Positions 18,839 through 26,641 of a stretch of DNA of 64,000 bases are shown here, one piece after another. Numbering within the stretch: the first letter of the stretch is position 1; every line of letters starts with the position of its first letter. The notes beneath the pieces were generated by a model. The model made no database searches. It saw nothing but the letters and a program-made list of their open reading frames with translations, and was not told the DNA's origin. Source of the DNA: Pontibacter ummariensis (GTDB taxonomy: Bacteria; Bacteroidota; Bacteroidia; Cytophagales; Hymenobacteraceae); contig NZ_FZOQ01000009.1 of the NCBI RefSeq assembly GCF_900188175.1, forward strand, positions 62,001 to 126,000, read 5' to 3'. A program made the position numbers and the translations under genes.

Positions 18839-19166
18839 GCTGCCCGGGCATAACGCAGCCTGTAAATTGCACTTAAAAGTAGCATTTGTATGATCAGAGA
18901 CCTTCCCGACATCCCCCTGCCACGGAGGCAAGCAAAACCTTTGAGAATAGGACTAAAAACAAAGCTTTTCAATCCGGGCCTCAGCAGAAGCCGACTTGAA
19001 GGATAACAAGTATCCACAGGCTATAAAAATATATATTAACACCTCTACATAAGATCATTTTGCCATATTTCTAAACAAATGTCTTACAGGTAGCGTTAAT
19101 TTAGACATACACTTTCGAGAGAGTGTTATTGTACTATTTGCAACTTGAAACCTAAGAAGACAAACT
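18839..19166. other. 328-base gene-free stretch
   Basis: An AT-rich interval between two plus-strand genes. Close to the downstream gene is TACTATTTGC (19132-19141), an imperfect -7 box with one extra base. Nothing else is recognisable. Confidence 0.45.
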
Positions 19167-19781
19167 ATGAAACGAGTATCTTTATTATTTACACTATTAC
19201 TTGCTTTAATGCTGCCAGCTACCGTCTCAGCCCAGATCACTGACGAGGTGCTTAGCCGCAGACCCCAGACGACGGCACCTGTTGCCGGCGATGCGATACA
19301 GGAAGGCAACTGGATGATTGGTGGTAGCATAGCAGAACTTGCACTGAACTTTAAATCTGAAAACTACGGATTTGGCATCAACCCAAGAGCCGGTTACTTT
19401 ATCAGTGATAACGCTGCCATTGGTGCCGAAGTGCAGCTGGCGTTTGAAACTTATGATGGTGGTGAAGAGTGGCGCTATGGTGTTACGCCCTTTGTCCGTT
19501 ACTACTTCCCTGAAGGTGCGGCCCCTACCCACAGATGGTTCGGCGAAGCGCTTTTGGGTATAGGCGGTAGCTCTGTAGAGGATAGTGAAGGAGACGCCAT
19601 TGTATCCCGGGTTTATGGCGTGAGAGCAGGTTACGCCCACTTTGTGGCAGAGCATGTGGCCCTGGAAGCAACCCTTGGTTACATTCGCTCTAACGCGGAT
19701 ATTTCCGTTGGTGTAACAGAAGCCGGACTGGCAGCCGGGCTTGGTTTTCAGATATACCTGCCAGCCAGAAGAAACCAATAA
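19167..19781 (+). CDS. Small outer-membrane beta-barrel protein
   Basis: A 204-residue protein with a signal peptide (about 22 residues ending ATVSAQ) and alternating amphipathic strands. The pattern, for example YGFGINPRAGYFISDNAAIGAEV and a final LAAGLGFQIYLPARR, is that of an OmpW/OmpX-like eight-strand barrel. Bacteroidota encode many such barrels of unknown role. It is a single gene ending in a strong shared terminator. Confidence 0.82.
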   Translation: MKRVSLLFTLLLALMLPATVSAQITDEVLSRRPQTTAPVAGDAIQEGNWMIGGSIAELALNFKSENYGFGINPRAGYFISDNAAIGAEVQLAFETYDGGEEWRYGVTPFVRYYFPEGAAPTHRWFGEALLGIGGSSVEDSEGDAIVSRVYGVRAGYAHFVAEHVALEATLGYIRSNADISVGVTEAGLAAGLGFQIYLPARRNQ

Positions 19782-19798
19782 GATTTTTTTAACTTCAT

Positions 19799-19834
19799 AA
19801 AAAGAGGCTATCCTTTCTGGGGATAGCCTCTTTT
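19799..19834. terminator. Bidirectional terminator between the barrel and phosphodiesterase genes
   Basis: A 13-bp stem (AAAGAGGCTATCC) with a short loop and T-rich tails on both strands, positioned between convergent genes. Confidence 0.9.
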
Positions 19835-19866
19835 GTTATGTAAGCGTGTACTTGCAAGCGGCAGCC

Positions 19867-21132
19867 TTACTGCTTTAACACCTGCTCCGCCACGCTTTTG
19901 TCACCGTCGATCTGGTGTGTATACTCCAGGCCCAGAATCTCTGCCACGATCGGGTACACCTGTATGTTTTTAAAAGAGGGCACCTTCAACCCTTCTTTAA
20001 AGGCAGGCCCCCAGGCGTAGAAGGTTGCATGCATGTCTTTTACCGCATCCGGGTCATAGCCGTGCGTTCCGGGTGCTGGTTTCCTGTCATAAAAATGGAA
20101 CACCTTTGGCGCAGTCGTCAGCAGCAGGATGTCGCCCACGCGCTGATACTTGTCATCCTCTTTGCCATAGTGCAGGTGGGCTGGCAGGTTCTCTTTTGTA
20201 TAAACCTGGTAAGTACCCTTTGCCTCTTTCTTCAGCCTTCTGTAGGTACGCTTGATCGCTTTTTTGTCTTTGGCGTGCAACTCCACCACCATTCCCCCTC
20301 CGGACACTATAAAATCGGCCGTGTCAATGGCAGCAGGCATGGGCAAGGTGTTTTCCTGGTCAATCTGCGTCATGCCGTGGTCTGATACGAAGATATAATT
20401 AACCGGCAGGCCTGTCGTGGCCACGGCTTCTGTAAGCTGCTTTATCTGCTCATCCAGTTCCTGCACTGCCTGAGCCGTTTCCGGTGCATCAGGGCCATAC
20501 ATGTGTCCGGCATGGTCCACCTCCGACAGGTAAAAGGTGATCAGGTGCGGCCGCTTTTCCGCTGGAAGGTTCAGCCAATCCACCACTGTTTCTACACGCG
20601 TCGCAAAAGGAATCTTCTCGTTGTAAGTGTACCAATAGGTTGGCAGCGTGTTCTGGATGAGAGCCTCTGATCCTACCCAGTAAAAGCTTGCCGAGAGCAT
20701 TTTGTGCTGCTCGGCAAGCACCCACAACGGCACCCCTCCATACCAGCTACCATCTTCCACTTTATCACGCTCGCGCATTGAGTAACTTTCCTTCCGCTGC
20801 GGATCATAAAAATAGTTATTGATCAGGCCATGGCTGGCCGGGTACATGCCGGTTACCAGCGTATAATGGTTTGGGAAAGTCTTGGAAGGGAACGATGGGA
20901 CCAGCGACGCAGCTTCCACTCCTTTTGCCCTTAGCGCCTGCAGGGTCTTGGCCTTGTACTTGTCCGCATAATCATAGCGAAAGCCATCCGCCGAGATCAT
21001 GATCACATAAGGTTTTTCCTGTTGCTCCGGGCTGTTCTGTCGTCCGGGCACTACGTGCTGCGTTGTGTCTGCCTGCGCTACCGCCGCAACGGACCAGACC
21101 GTACAGATGAAGAAAATTAAATAGCGTTTCAT
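19867..21132 (-). CDS. Alkaline phosphatase-superfamily nucleotide pyrophosphatase/phosphodiesterase (NPP-like)
   Basis: A 421-residue exported enzyme with a signal peptide ending near residue 19. The NPP metal site is complete: Asp49 in MISADGFR, nucleophile Thr85 in PSKTFPNHYT, Asp and His in SEVDHAGHMYGP, Asp-His in FVSDHGM, and the last His in GTHGYDP. NPP enzymes hydrolyse phosphodiester or pyrophosphate bonds of nucleotides or lipids in the periplasm. Substrate preference cannot be read from the sequence. It stands alone on the minus strand. Confidence 0.9.
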   Translation of the reverse strand: MKRYLIFFICTVWSVAAVAQADTTQHVVPGRQNSPEQQEKPYVIMISADGFRYDYADKYKAKTLQALRAKGVEAASLVPSFPSKTFPNHYTLVTGMYPASHGLINNYFYDPQRKESYSMRERDKVEDGSWYGGVPLWVLAEQHKMLSASFYWVGSEALIQNTLPTYWYTYNEKIPFATRVETVVDWLNLPAEKRPHLITFYLSEVDHAGHMYGPDAPETAQAVQELDEQIKQLTEAVATTGLPVNYIFVSDHGMTQIDQENTLPMPAAIDTADFIVSGGGMVVELHAKDKKAIKRTYRRLKKEAKGTYQVYTKENLPAHLHYGKEDDKYQRVGDILLLTTAPKVFHFYDRKPAPGTHGYDPDAVKDMHATFYAWGPAFKEGLKVPSFKNIQVYPIVAEILGLEYTHQIDGDKSVAEQVLKQ

Positions 21133-21303
21133 GCAGGCGAAGTTAAGAAACAGTGTCCTAACACGGGTACACTGCTTGTTAAATTATGATAAAGCTTATG
21201 TGCCAGACGAGCGGCCTGATCGCAAATGGACACAACTGTACAGGTGGTGTACCTAAGCAACACAGCTTGCAGCAGGAAAGTTGAGCAAGTTTCTGAAATT
21301 CTT

Positions 21304-21768
21304 TTACGCCTTCACAAACAGCCTCCTGTCGAACTGAAAAGGCTCTGTTCCCATGACTTTTACCTTGCTAAAGTCTTTGTGGCGTGGGTTGAGCAGGAAG
21401 TTATAAGTCCCTTGTACCGCAGCGGAAGGCACTTTGAGTACCAGGAACTCCGAGGCCAATATAAAAGCATCGCCCAATGCCTGCGTTACGTTCGGGTGAG
21501 GGAAGGACTCCCACTCCTCAGGTAAGTCTGTTGATTTGATTTCCTTTAAAGAAGCATTGTTGGGGACTTGTATGCGCACAAGGTGATAGTCTGAGGGCAC
21601 GATGCCGAGCGGCATGTGCACGGCTACTTCCACGGTGCAGAGGGCAATGGACTCACTCGTATAGAGCATCGCCACTCCTTTGCTGTTCCAGCGCCCACCG
21701 GCAAGCTCGGCTCCCTTACCGGAGAGATCCTTGGCAAAACGGCCTTTGCTCAGGCGGTACACGATCAT
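21304..21768 (-). CDS. RES-family toxin (predicted NAD+-degrading)
   Basis: This 154-residue protein shows the RES domain: GGRWNSKGVAMLYTSES at 24-40 with Arg26 and Tyr36, a Glu in LCTVEVAVH, and the late VPSAAVQGTYNFLLNPRH block containing the conserved Ser. Characterised RES toxins (for example MbcT of Mycobacterium tuberculosis and Pseudomonas putida Res) deplete NAD+ by phosphorolysis or hydrolysis and arrest growth. It overlaps the upstream antitoxin gene by four bases, so the two are co-translated. Key residues appear intact. Confidence 0.9.
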   Translation of the reverse strand: MIVYRLSKGRFAKDLSGKGAELAGGRWNSKGVAMLYTSESIALCTVEVAVHMPLGIVPSDYHLVRIQVPNNASLKEIKSTDLPEEWESFPHPNVTQALGDAFILASEFLVLKVPSAAVQGTYNFLLNPRHKDFSKVKVMGTEPFQFDRRLFVKA

Positions 21769-22193
21769 GCCAATACGCCGTGCTCTATGCGTGTTAGTTC
21801 GTCTTTCAGCAGGCCGATGCCAAACGTATTGTCGAGCAGTTCTTTGGGCTTGATGCCGCCCAGTGCCACGTTGCGCGCTTCCAGCCAGGCATCAAAATTC
21901 GCCTTGTCGCCAAACACCTCTACCCCTTTGTTATACACCAGCGTGATCTCCAGGATCTTCTCCGAATGCAGGGGGTCGAACGTTCGCTTCTCTTTTTTAT
22001 ATCGTTGAAAGGTGCGCTCTGACAAGTGCAGGAACCCGGACCACTCCGTGGTGCTAAAAGGGCTCTTAGCCGCTATGGCCTGAAACAAGGCATACTTAAT
22101 CCCCTCTCGCACGGTGCTGATCAGCATAAATACATCTTTGTCATCAATCAGCTTATAGCTCAGGCTATCATCAATCTTAAGTGCTTGTCCCAT
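21765..22193 (-). CDS. Xre/MbcA/ParS-type antitoxin (DUF2384)
   Basis: The 142-residue protein has an N-terminal helix-turn-helix-like region (FSTTEWSGFLHLSERTFQRYK) and a C-terminal DUF2384 segment (VFGDKANFDAWLEARNVALGG, then LDNTFGIGLLKDELTRIEHG). That is the standard make-up of antitoxins paired with RES toxins. The C-terminus usually plugs the toxin active site, and the N-terminus binds the operon promoter. The ATG at 22193 lies 21 bases after a -7 box that is part of a 49-bp imperfect palindrome, consistent with autoregulation. Confidence 0.9.
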   Translation of the reverse strand: MGQALKIDDSLSYKLIDDKDVFMLISTVREGIKYALFQAIAAKSPFSTTEWSGFLHLSERTFQRYKKEKRTFDPLHSEKILEITLVYNKGVEVFGDKANFDAWLEARNVALGGIKPKELLDNTFGIGLLKDELTRIEHGVLA

Positions 22194-22214
22194 GGTTTTC
22201 TCCTGTTAATGTAC

Positions 22215-22222
22215 CAAATATA
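22215..22222 (-). promoter_or_regulatory. -7 promoter box of the toxin-antitoxin operon
   Basis: TATATTTG on the minus strand matches the Bacteroidota consensus exactly and would give a leader of roughly 15 bases before the antitoxin ATG. It forms the left end of a larger palindrome. Confidence 0.65.
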
Positions 22223-22263
22223 CGAAATATGTCATTTAATTAACGTCATTTGTCGCATATTTG
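22215..22263. promoter_or_regulatory. 49-bp imperfect palindrome, likely antitoxin operator
   Basis: The outer arms read CAAATAT/ATATTTG and, comparing the two halves, 18 of 24 positions are complementary around a central base. It overlaps the toxin-antitoxin promoter and lies in the divergent region shared with the TPR gene. Binding by the antitoxin HTH is an inference from related systems. Confidence 0.6.
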
Positions 22264-22381
22264 TTCTTACTCCATGCCTAGTGCCGAAAAAACAGTGCAA
22301 TATATTCCGTTTGCAACTTTTTCGCCTTTAGTTTACTTTTATAGCATTAGTGCTACAGTTGCGATTAAACTGACAACCCTT

Positions 22382-23092
22382 ATGATGAAAAGAATATTAA
22401 TGGCCGCAGCAATCTTTTTCTGCGCCACAACATTTAGCTTTGCCCAGGAGCAAGCGGCAGAAGCGAACCCTATCGTATTGCCTATGTTTGGGAATAAGCC
22501 TAAAACAGAAGAGCAGCAGAAGAAAGACGAAAAGTTCCTGACCAGCTGCGACAAGAGCTTTGCGAGCCGCCAGGAGGCCAGCAAGTTTTTCGTAGAGCGT
22601 GGCTGGGAGTACCTGAACGAGGGGCAGGTGGATACGGCCATGTACCGCTTTAACCTGGCCTGGTTGCTGAACCCCGATAATAAAGACACTTATTGGGCTT
22701 TCGGCCTTGTTACCTCAGCCCAGGGGCAGAATGCACAGGCCATCGACCTGTACGAAAAAGCACTACATTACGATCCTAAAAACTCGGTATTACTGTCCGA
22801 TCTGTCATCCTCTTACCTGAACCTCTACAAAGAGAAGAGCAAAAGAAAGACGCTAAAAAAAGCGATCCGTTATATCGACCAGTCCCTGGCGGTTGACTCG
22901 GCCAATGCCTTTGCCCTGTATAACCTCTCGAAAGTGAAGTTCTATCAAAAGAAGTACGCCGATGCCTGGGATTATCTGCACAAGAGCCGTGAGATCAACA
23001 TGAACCAGATTGATTACGCGTATATCATGGAGTTGGTAGCCCAAATGCCGGATCCGAAAGGTTTCTTCCGCTCAGAAACGCAGCCGCAATAA
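22382..23092 (+). CDS. Periplasmic TPR-repeat protein
   Basis: Starting at the tandem ATGs at 22382/22385 gives about 236 residues with a signal peptide ending FSFAQ. An upstream in-frame start at 22250 would place the signal inside the protein and overlap the operator. The mature part contains at least three tetratricopeptide-like units (around AMYRFNLAWLLNPDNKDTYW, AIDLYEKALHYDPKNSVLL and AIRYIDQSLAVDSANAFAL). TPR proteins scaffold protein interactions; the partner is unknown. It is divergent from the toxin-antitoxin operon and ends in a strong terminator. Confidence 0.82.
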   Translation: MMKRILMAAAIFFCATTFSFAQEQAAEANPIVLPMFGNKPKTEEQQKKDEKFLTSCDKSFASRQEASKFFVERGWEYLNEGQVDTAMYRFNLAWLLNPDNKDTYWAFGLVTSAQGQNAQAIDLYEKALHYDPKNSVLLSDLSSSYLNLYKEKSKRKTLKKAIRYIDQSLAVDSANAFALYNLSKVKFYQKKYADAWDYLHKSREINMNQIDYAYIMELVAQMPDPKGFFRSETQPQ

Positions 23093-23130
23093 GCAAAAGC
23101 CCTTGCCAAACAGCAGGGGCTTTTGCTTTA
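23091..23130 (+). terminator. Terminator of the TPR gene
   Basis: A 12-bp stem (AAGCAAAAGCCC / GGGCTTTTGCTT) with a loop of about 14 bases, beginning at the stop codon. Confidence 0.85.
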
Positions 23131-23211
23131 AAGCCCTGCCCTGCCTCACAAAAGGGAAAGAACAGCAAGAAACGGGTTGAAAGTCTGCCTGCCTTTTCGG
23201 TCCTTTGGAGC

Positions 23212-24081
23212 ATGAGCCATTATCAGACAATTGCCAGGGCTTTGGCCTATATCAGAGCGCACGTACAGGAGCAGCCGGACCTAGACGAAGTGGCTGCCTC
23301 TGTTTGCCTGAGCCCCTACCATTTCCAGCGTGCCTTCACGGAGTGGGCCGGGGTAAGCCCCAAGAAGTTTTTGCAGTTCCTCACCTTAAAGCATGCGAAG
23401 GCGGCACTGGCCCGGAACGCCACCCTGTCCGAAGCCGCGGGGCAAAGCGGCTTGTCCGGCACTGGCCGCCTGCACGACTTATTCCTGACGCTGGAAGGCA
23501 TCACGCCCGGGGAGTATAAAAATAGAGCAGAAAAGACACGGATCACCTACAGCCTGGCTAGCTGCCAGTTTGGCGATTACGTGGTTGCCTCTACGGCAAG
23601 AGGCATCTGCTACCTGCATTTTTACGAAGATGAGCAGTTGGCCCTGCAGGAGATGCGGCAGTACTGGCCCAAGGCACAGCTCTGCTCGCATAGGGATCAG
23701 CAGCACGAGCAAGTAAATGCCTTTTTCACAGACAAGGCATGGCAGCCGGAACAAAAGCTTAACCTCCACCTGAAAGGCACGCCTTTCCAGCTAAAGGTGT
23801 GGGAGGCCCTGTTAAAGATCCCGGAAGGGCGCTTTACCTCTTATGCCACGCTGGCACAGCACATCAAGCAGCCCAGCGCTGCACGGGCAGTAGGCACAGC
23901 CATTGGTAGTAATCCCATCGCCTTCCTGATTCCCTGCCACCGGGTGATCAAAAGTGTGGGGGGGATTGGGGAATACCGCTGGGGCCCGGAACGGAAAATG
24001 GCCATGCTGGGTTGGGAAGCGGCACAGGCAGGCGCCACACCCTTAGAGAAAGCCGAAACGCAGCTCCCGCTGTTTAAGTGA
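23212..24081 (+). CDS. Ada-like AraC regulator fused to O6-methylguanine-DNA methyltransferase
   Basis: The 289-residue protein joins an N-terminal AraC-type helix-turn-helix domain (about residues 5-100, with LSPYHFQRAFTEWAG) to an MGMT domain (about 180-275). The methyl-acceptor site is IPCHRVIKS, with the cysteine near residue 242, followed by GGIGEYRWG. It lacks the N-terminal zinc-cysteine domain through which E. coli Ada senses methylphosphotriesters, so it resembles shorter Ada variants. The MGMT part repairs O6-alkylguanine suicidally; what the HTH part regulates is unclear. A GNAT gene follows after ten bases, probably in the same transcript. Confidence 0.9.
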   Translation: MSHYQTIARALAYIRAHVQEQPDLDEVAASVCLSPYHFQRAFTEWAGVSPKKFLQFLTLKHAKAALARNATLSEAAGQSGLSGTGRLHDLFLTLEGITPGEYKNRAEKTRITYSLASCQFGDYVVASTARGICYLHFYEDEQLALQEMRQYWPKAQLCSHRDQQHEQVNAFFTDKAWQPEQKLNLHLKGTPFQLKVWEALLKIPEGRFTSYATLAQHIKQPSAARAVGTAIGSNPIAFLIPCHRVIKSVGGIGEYRWGPERKMAMLGWEAAQAGATPLEKAETQLPLFK

Positions 24082-24091
24082 TAGCAACACC

Positions 24092-24634
24092 ATGGAGATA
24101 CAGTTTACAAGTATATTACCAGAGGCAGCAACTCCCGCCGATGCAGACCTGCTTTGCTACCTGGGGAGCACTACCTTTGCCCAAACCTTCGGTTACCTTT
24201 TTGATGCCCCTACACTAGCCCAATACCTAGCGAAAACCTTTAAGTCTGCCAAACTGAGACGGAGTCTGCAAAACCCGGAAAACAAGTATTGGATTGCCTA
24301 TGCCGAAGGCAAAGCCATGGGTTATGCGAAACTAAAGCTGGGCTCGGAAAGCAGTTATAGTAAAGCATCCGGGCAGGTGCAGTTACAGAAAATCTATCTG
24401 CTGAAAGAGTACCTGCACAAGGGCTTTGGCCAGCAGTTGTTAGATCTGCGCCTGCGCGAAGCAGAAAGTAAGGGCTCCGACCTGATGTGGCTGCATGTTT
24501 TTCAGGAGAATGAACCGGCCGCGCAGTTTTACCTCCGGAACAGCTTCCGTGTGCTTGGTCCTGCTTCCTTTACGATTGGGCAGCAAGCGCTACAGTACTA
24601 TGCCATGGGCAGAGACCTGCACCCAAGGGGGTAG
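24092..24634 (+). CDS. GNAT-family N-acetyltransferase
   Basis: A 180-residue protein with the GNAT acetyl-CoA-binding core: beta-4/alpha-3 at QLQKIYLLKEYLHKGFGQQL with the pyrophosphate loop KGFGQQ, then WLHVFQENEPAAQFYLRNSF. It acetylates an unknown amine, perhaps a small molecule or a protein N-terminus. It begins ten bases after the Ada-like gene, suggesting a two-gene operon, though a link to alkylation repair is only contextual. Confidence 0.88.
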   Translation: MEIQFTSILPEAATPADADLLCYLGSTTFAQTFGYLFDAPTLAQYLAKTFKSAKLRRSLQNPENKYWIAYAEGKAMGYAKLKLGSESSYSKASGQVQLQKIYLLKEYLHKGFGQQLLDLRLREAESKGSDLMWLHVFQENEPAAQFYLRNSFRVLGPASFTIGQQALQYYAMGRDLHPRG

Positions 24635-24716
24635 CCCCGGCAAAAGCAGAGTACAGGCAGGCGACCGAAGTTTACCAATATGAGCAGGCGTGGATTTTCT
24701 GTAATTAAGAATTTGC

Positions 24717-24724
24717 TATATTTG
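24717..24724 (+). promoter_or_regulatory. -7 promoter box of the OmpA-like gene
   Basis: TATATTTG matches the Bacteroidota -7 consensus exactly and lies 33 bases before the ATG. The -33 element is only a T-rich stretch around 24694-24698. Confidence 0.6.
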
Positions 24725-24757
24725 TTCATCACCCTTAGCAACATTTAGCCAAAGTAT

Positions 24758-25636
24758 ATGAAAAAGAATTTTATGAGGGCTTCGGTCTACCTGCTGGCTG
24801 GCAGTATGGCCCTTTCTTCTTGCGTCGTATCCAAGAAAAAGTATGAGGACCTGATGGCCCGCAAGAATGCCCTGGAGGTAGACAAAGCAGGCCTTGAGAA
24901 AGAGAAAGCAACCCTAGAACAGCAAAAGGCTGCTCTGGAAAGGGAAAAAGAGAACCTGGAGGAGGAGCGTGCCCAGTTAGAGCAACAGAAGCTGGAGTAC
25001 GAGCAGAGCCTGGCCCAGGCCCTGAAAGAAGGAAAAGCCCTGGGCGAGAACCTGAGCATGAGCAAGTCGCAGATCGACCGCCTGAATGCGGACCTGAAGG
25101 CCCGCGAGCAGCGCCTGGCAGAGCTACAGCGCATTCTGGACGAAAAGGAAAAAGCTGTGGCCAACCTGCGTAACCGCGTGAGCAATGCCCTGCTCGGTTT
25201 TAACGACAAAGACCTGACCATTAACGTGCGGAACGGTAAAGTATACGTGTCTCTGGCTGAGCAGCTGCTGTTTAACTCCGGCTCCACAAAGGTAGACCCG
25301 AAAGGCGAAGAAGCCCTGCGTAAGTTGGCAGGCGTGCTGAAAGAACAGCAGGACGTAAACGTATTGGTGGAGGGCCATACGGATGATGTGCCGATAGCCA
25401 GGGGAACGGTAGGTCTGCAGGATAACTGGGACCTGAGCGTGTTGCGTGCCACCGAAATCACCCGCATCCTGACCAATGCCGGGGTAGACCCTACCCGGGT
25501 AACACCATCTGGCCGCTCCAAGTACGTGCCACTGGACGAAGCCAAAACAAAGGAGGCCCGCCAGAAGAACCGCCGTACAGAGATCATCCTCACGCCAAAA
25601 CTGGATGAACTGTTTCAGATACTGGAAACCACGTAA
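24758..25636 (+). CDS. OmpA-family lipoprotein with long coiled coil
   Basis: The 292-residue protein starts with a lipoprotein signal (lipobox LSSC, cysteine near residue 22). A heptad-rich Glu/Lys/Gln/Leu coiled coil spans about residues 28-145 and an OmpA peptidoglycan-binding domain about 155-285. The domain shows LLFNSGSTKVDP, VEGHTDDVPIA, LSVLRATEITRIL and KNRRTEIIL, which include the Asp and Arg that bind diaminopimelate. It probably tethers the outer membrane to peptidoglycan with the coiled coil as spacer. It has its own promoter and terminator. Confidence 0.92.
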   Translation: MKKNFMRASVYLLAGSMALSSCVVSKKKYEDLMARKNALEVDKAGLEKEKATLEQQKAALEREKENLEEERAQLEQQKLEYEQSLAQALKEGKALGENLSMSKSQIDRLNADLKAREQRLAELQRILDEKEKAVANLRNRVSNALLGFNDKDLTINVRNGKVYVSLAEQLLFNSGSTKVDPKGEEALRKLAGVLKEQQDVNVLVEGHTDDVPIARGTVGLQDNWDLSVLRATEITRILTNAGVDPTRVTPSGRSKYVPLDEAKTKEARQKNRRTEIILTPKLDELFQILETT

Positions 25637-25652
25637 TCCTGTGATAGTCTTA

Positions 25653-25700
25653 ACAGCAAAGCCAGCCCTCAAAAGGCTGGCTTTGCTGCTTTTATATTTT
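25653..25700. terminator. Terminator between the OmpA-like and DUF2062 genes
   Basis: A 14-bp stem (CAGCAAAGCCAGCC) with a seven-base loop, followed by GCTTTTATATTTTT. It lies between convergent genes. Confidence 0.85.
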
Positions 25701-25762
25701 TACAAGTGCTAACGAAAGCTACTTGCCAGACTGGCTCAAGCGCCCCTTAGTGCACCAAAATA

Positions 25763-26257
25763 TTACACCTTTGCCTCCTGGCGCACCGGAAGCACCACTT
25801 TAAACAGCGGTAACATCAACAGGTAAAGGACCCCGCCCATGGGCAGGGCCAGCAGTGCCCAGGCAGACACGCCTGCCAGGTTCGCCTTCCAGAGTTTATT
25901 CAGTGCCTCCAGCCAGTCTGCCCTGAACATAGCGGACATTTCACCAAAGGACAACTTTAATTCAGAGAGGCCGAAAAGGTAAATACCGGCTTTGATAAAC
26001 GGAATGGCCAATAGCAACTGAAGCGGCTGAACCAGGTAACTCACTAGTACCGTTGCCGCAATGTTCACCCGCAGTCGGGCAGCTATCGCGGTACTCGTGA
26101 TGGTCGTTACCCCAAAGGCAGGCACGATGCCCACCACTGTGCCAATAGCCACCGTAAGCGCCAGTTTATGCGGCGTCATCCCCTGCTGCAACAGGTTTAG
26201 CACAGGCTGCAGAAGCCTGCGTTTGAAAAAGGAAGAGACAACGCTAAAAACAGACAT
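25763..26257 (-). CDS. DUF2062 membrane protein
   Basis: The 164-residue protein has three or four membrane segments and the DUF2062 pattern: LQQGMTPHKLALTVAIGTVVGIVPAFG near the N-terminus, then NIAATVLVSYLVQPLQLLLAIPFIKAG. The domain is widespread in bacteria, sometimes fused to glycosyltransferases, but its function is unknown. It is monocistronic and divergent from a large outer-membrane receptor gene. Confidence 0.82.
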   Translation of the reverse strand: MSVFSVVSSFFKRRLLQPVLNLLQQGMTPHKLALTVAIGTVVGIVPAFGVTTITSTAIAARLRVNIAATVLVSYLVQPLQLLLAIPFIKAGIYLFGLSELKLSFGEMSAMFRADWLEALNKLWKANLAGVSAWALLALPMGGVLYLLMLPLFKVVLPVRQEAKV

Positions 26258-26641
26258 GGTGGATGTTCAGACAACTATGTAACGGACTACGGGTAAGAAA
26301 AGTGCAGGAAGCAAAAATACCTTTTCGTGTAGCAACATTTTATACCGGAACCGCTCAAAAGTAACCTGCCACACCAAGTTTTCTTGAGACTATTTACACC
26401 ATTGTTTCCGACCCGGCATAATTCACACTTGAATTTAAGGCTTCCTGGCGCATGTGGCTACCTCTCCCCCTCCTATGCTGTGTTCCCTCCCAGGTTTAAG
26501 GAATCCTACAGCCATTCCCCAAAGTGTAGGGCGCATCATTCAATAAAATTCCTTTATTCTAATATTTTTTTTACAGACAGTTAAACCATATGCTGTCTCC
26601 CCTGTCAAAAGCTGTAATTCAGTCTTTCCTTCTATAGCAAA
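26258..26641. other. 384-base divergent intergenic region
   Basis: An AT-rich region between the DUF2062 gene and a receptor gene, with a T tract at 26565-26573. No gene or clear promoter motif is seen. Confidence 0.45.

Noticed and set aside
24787..25593. A 268-codon minus-strand open frame rich in Arg and Ser
   Set aside because: It is antisense to the OmpA-like coiled coil; the Lys/Glu codons there suppress stops on the other strand.
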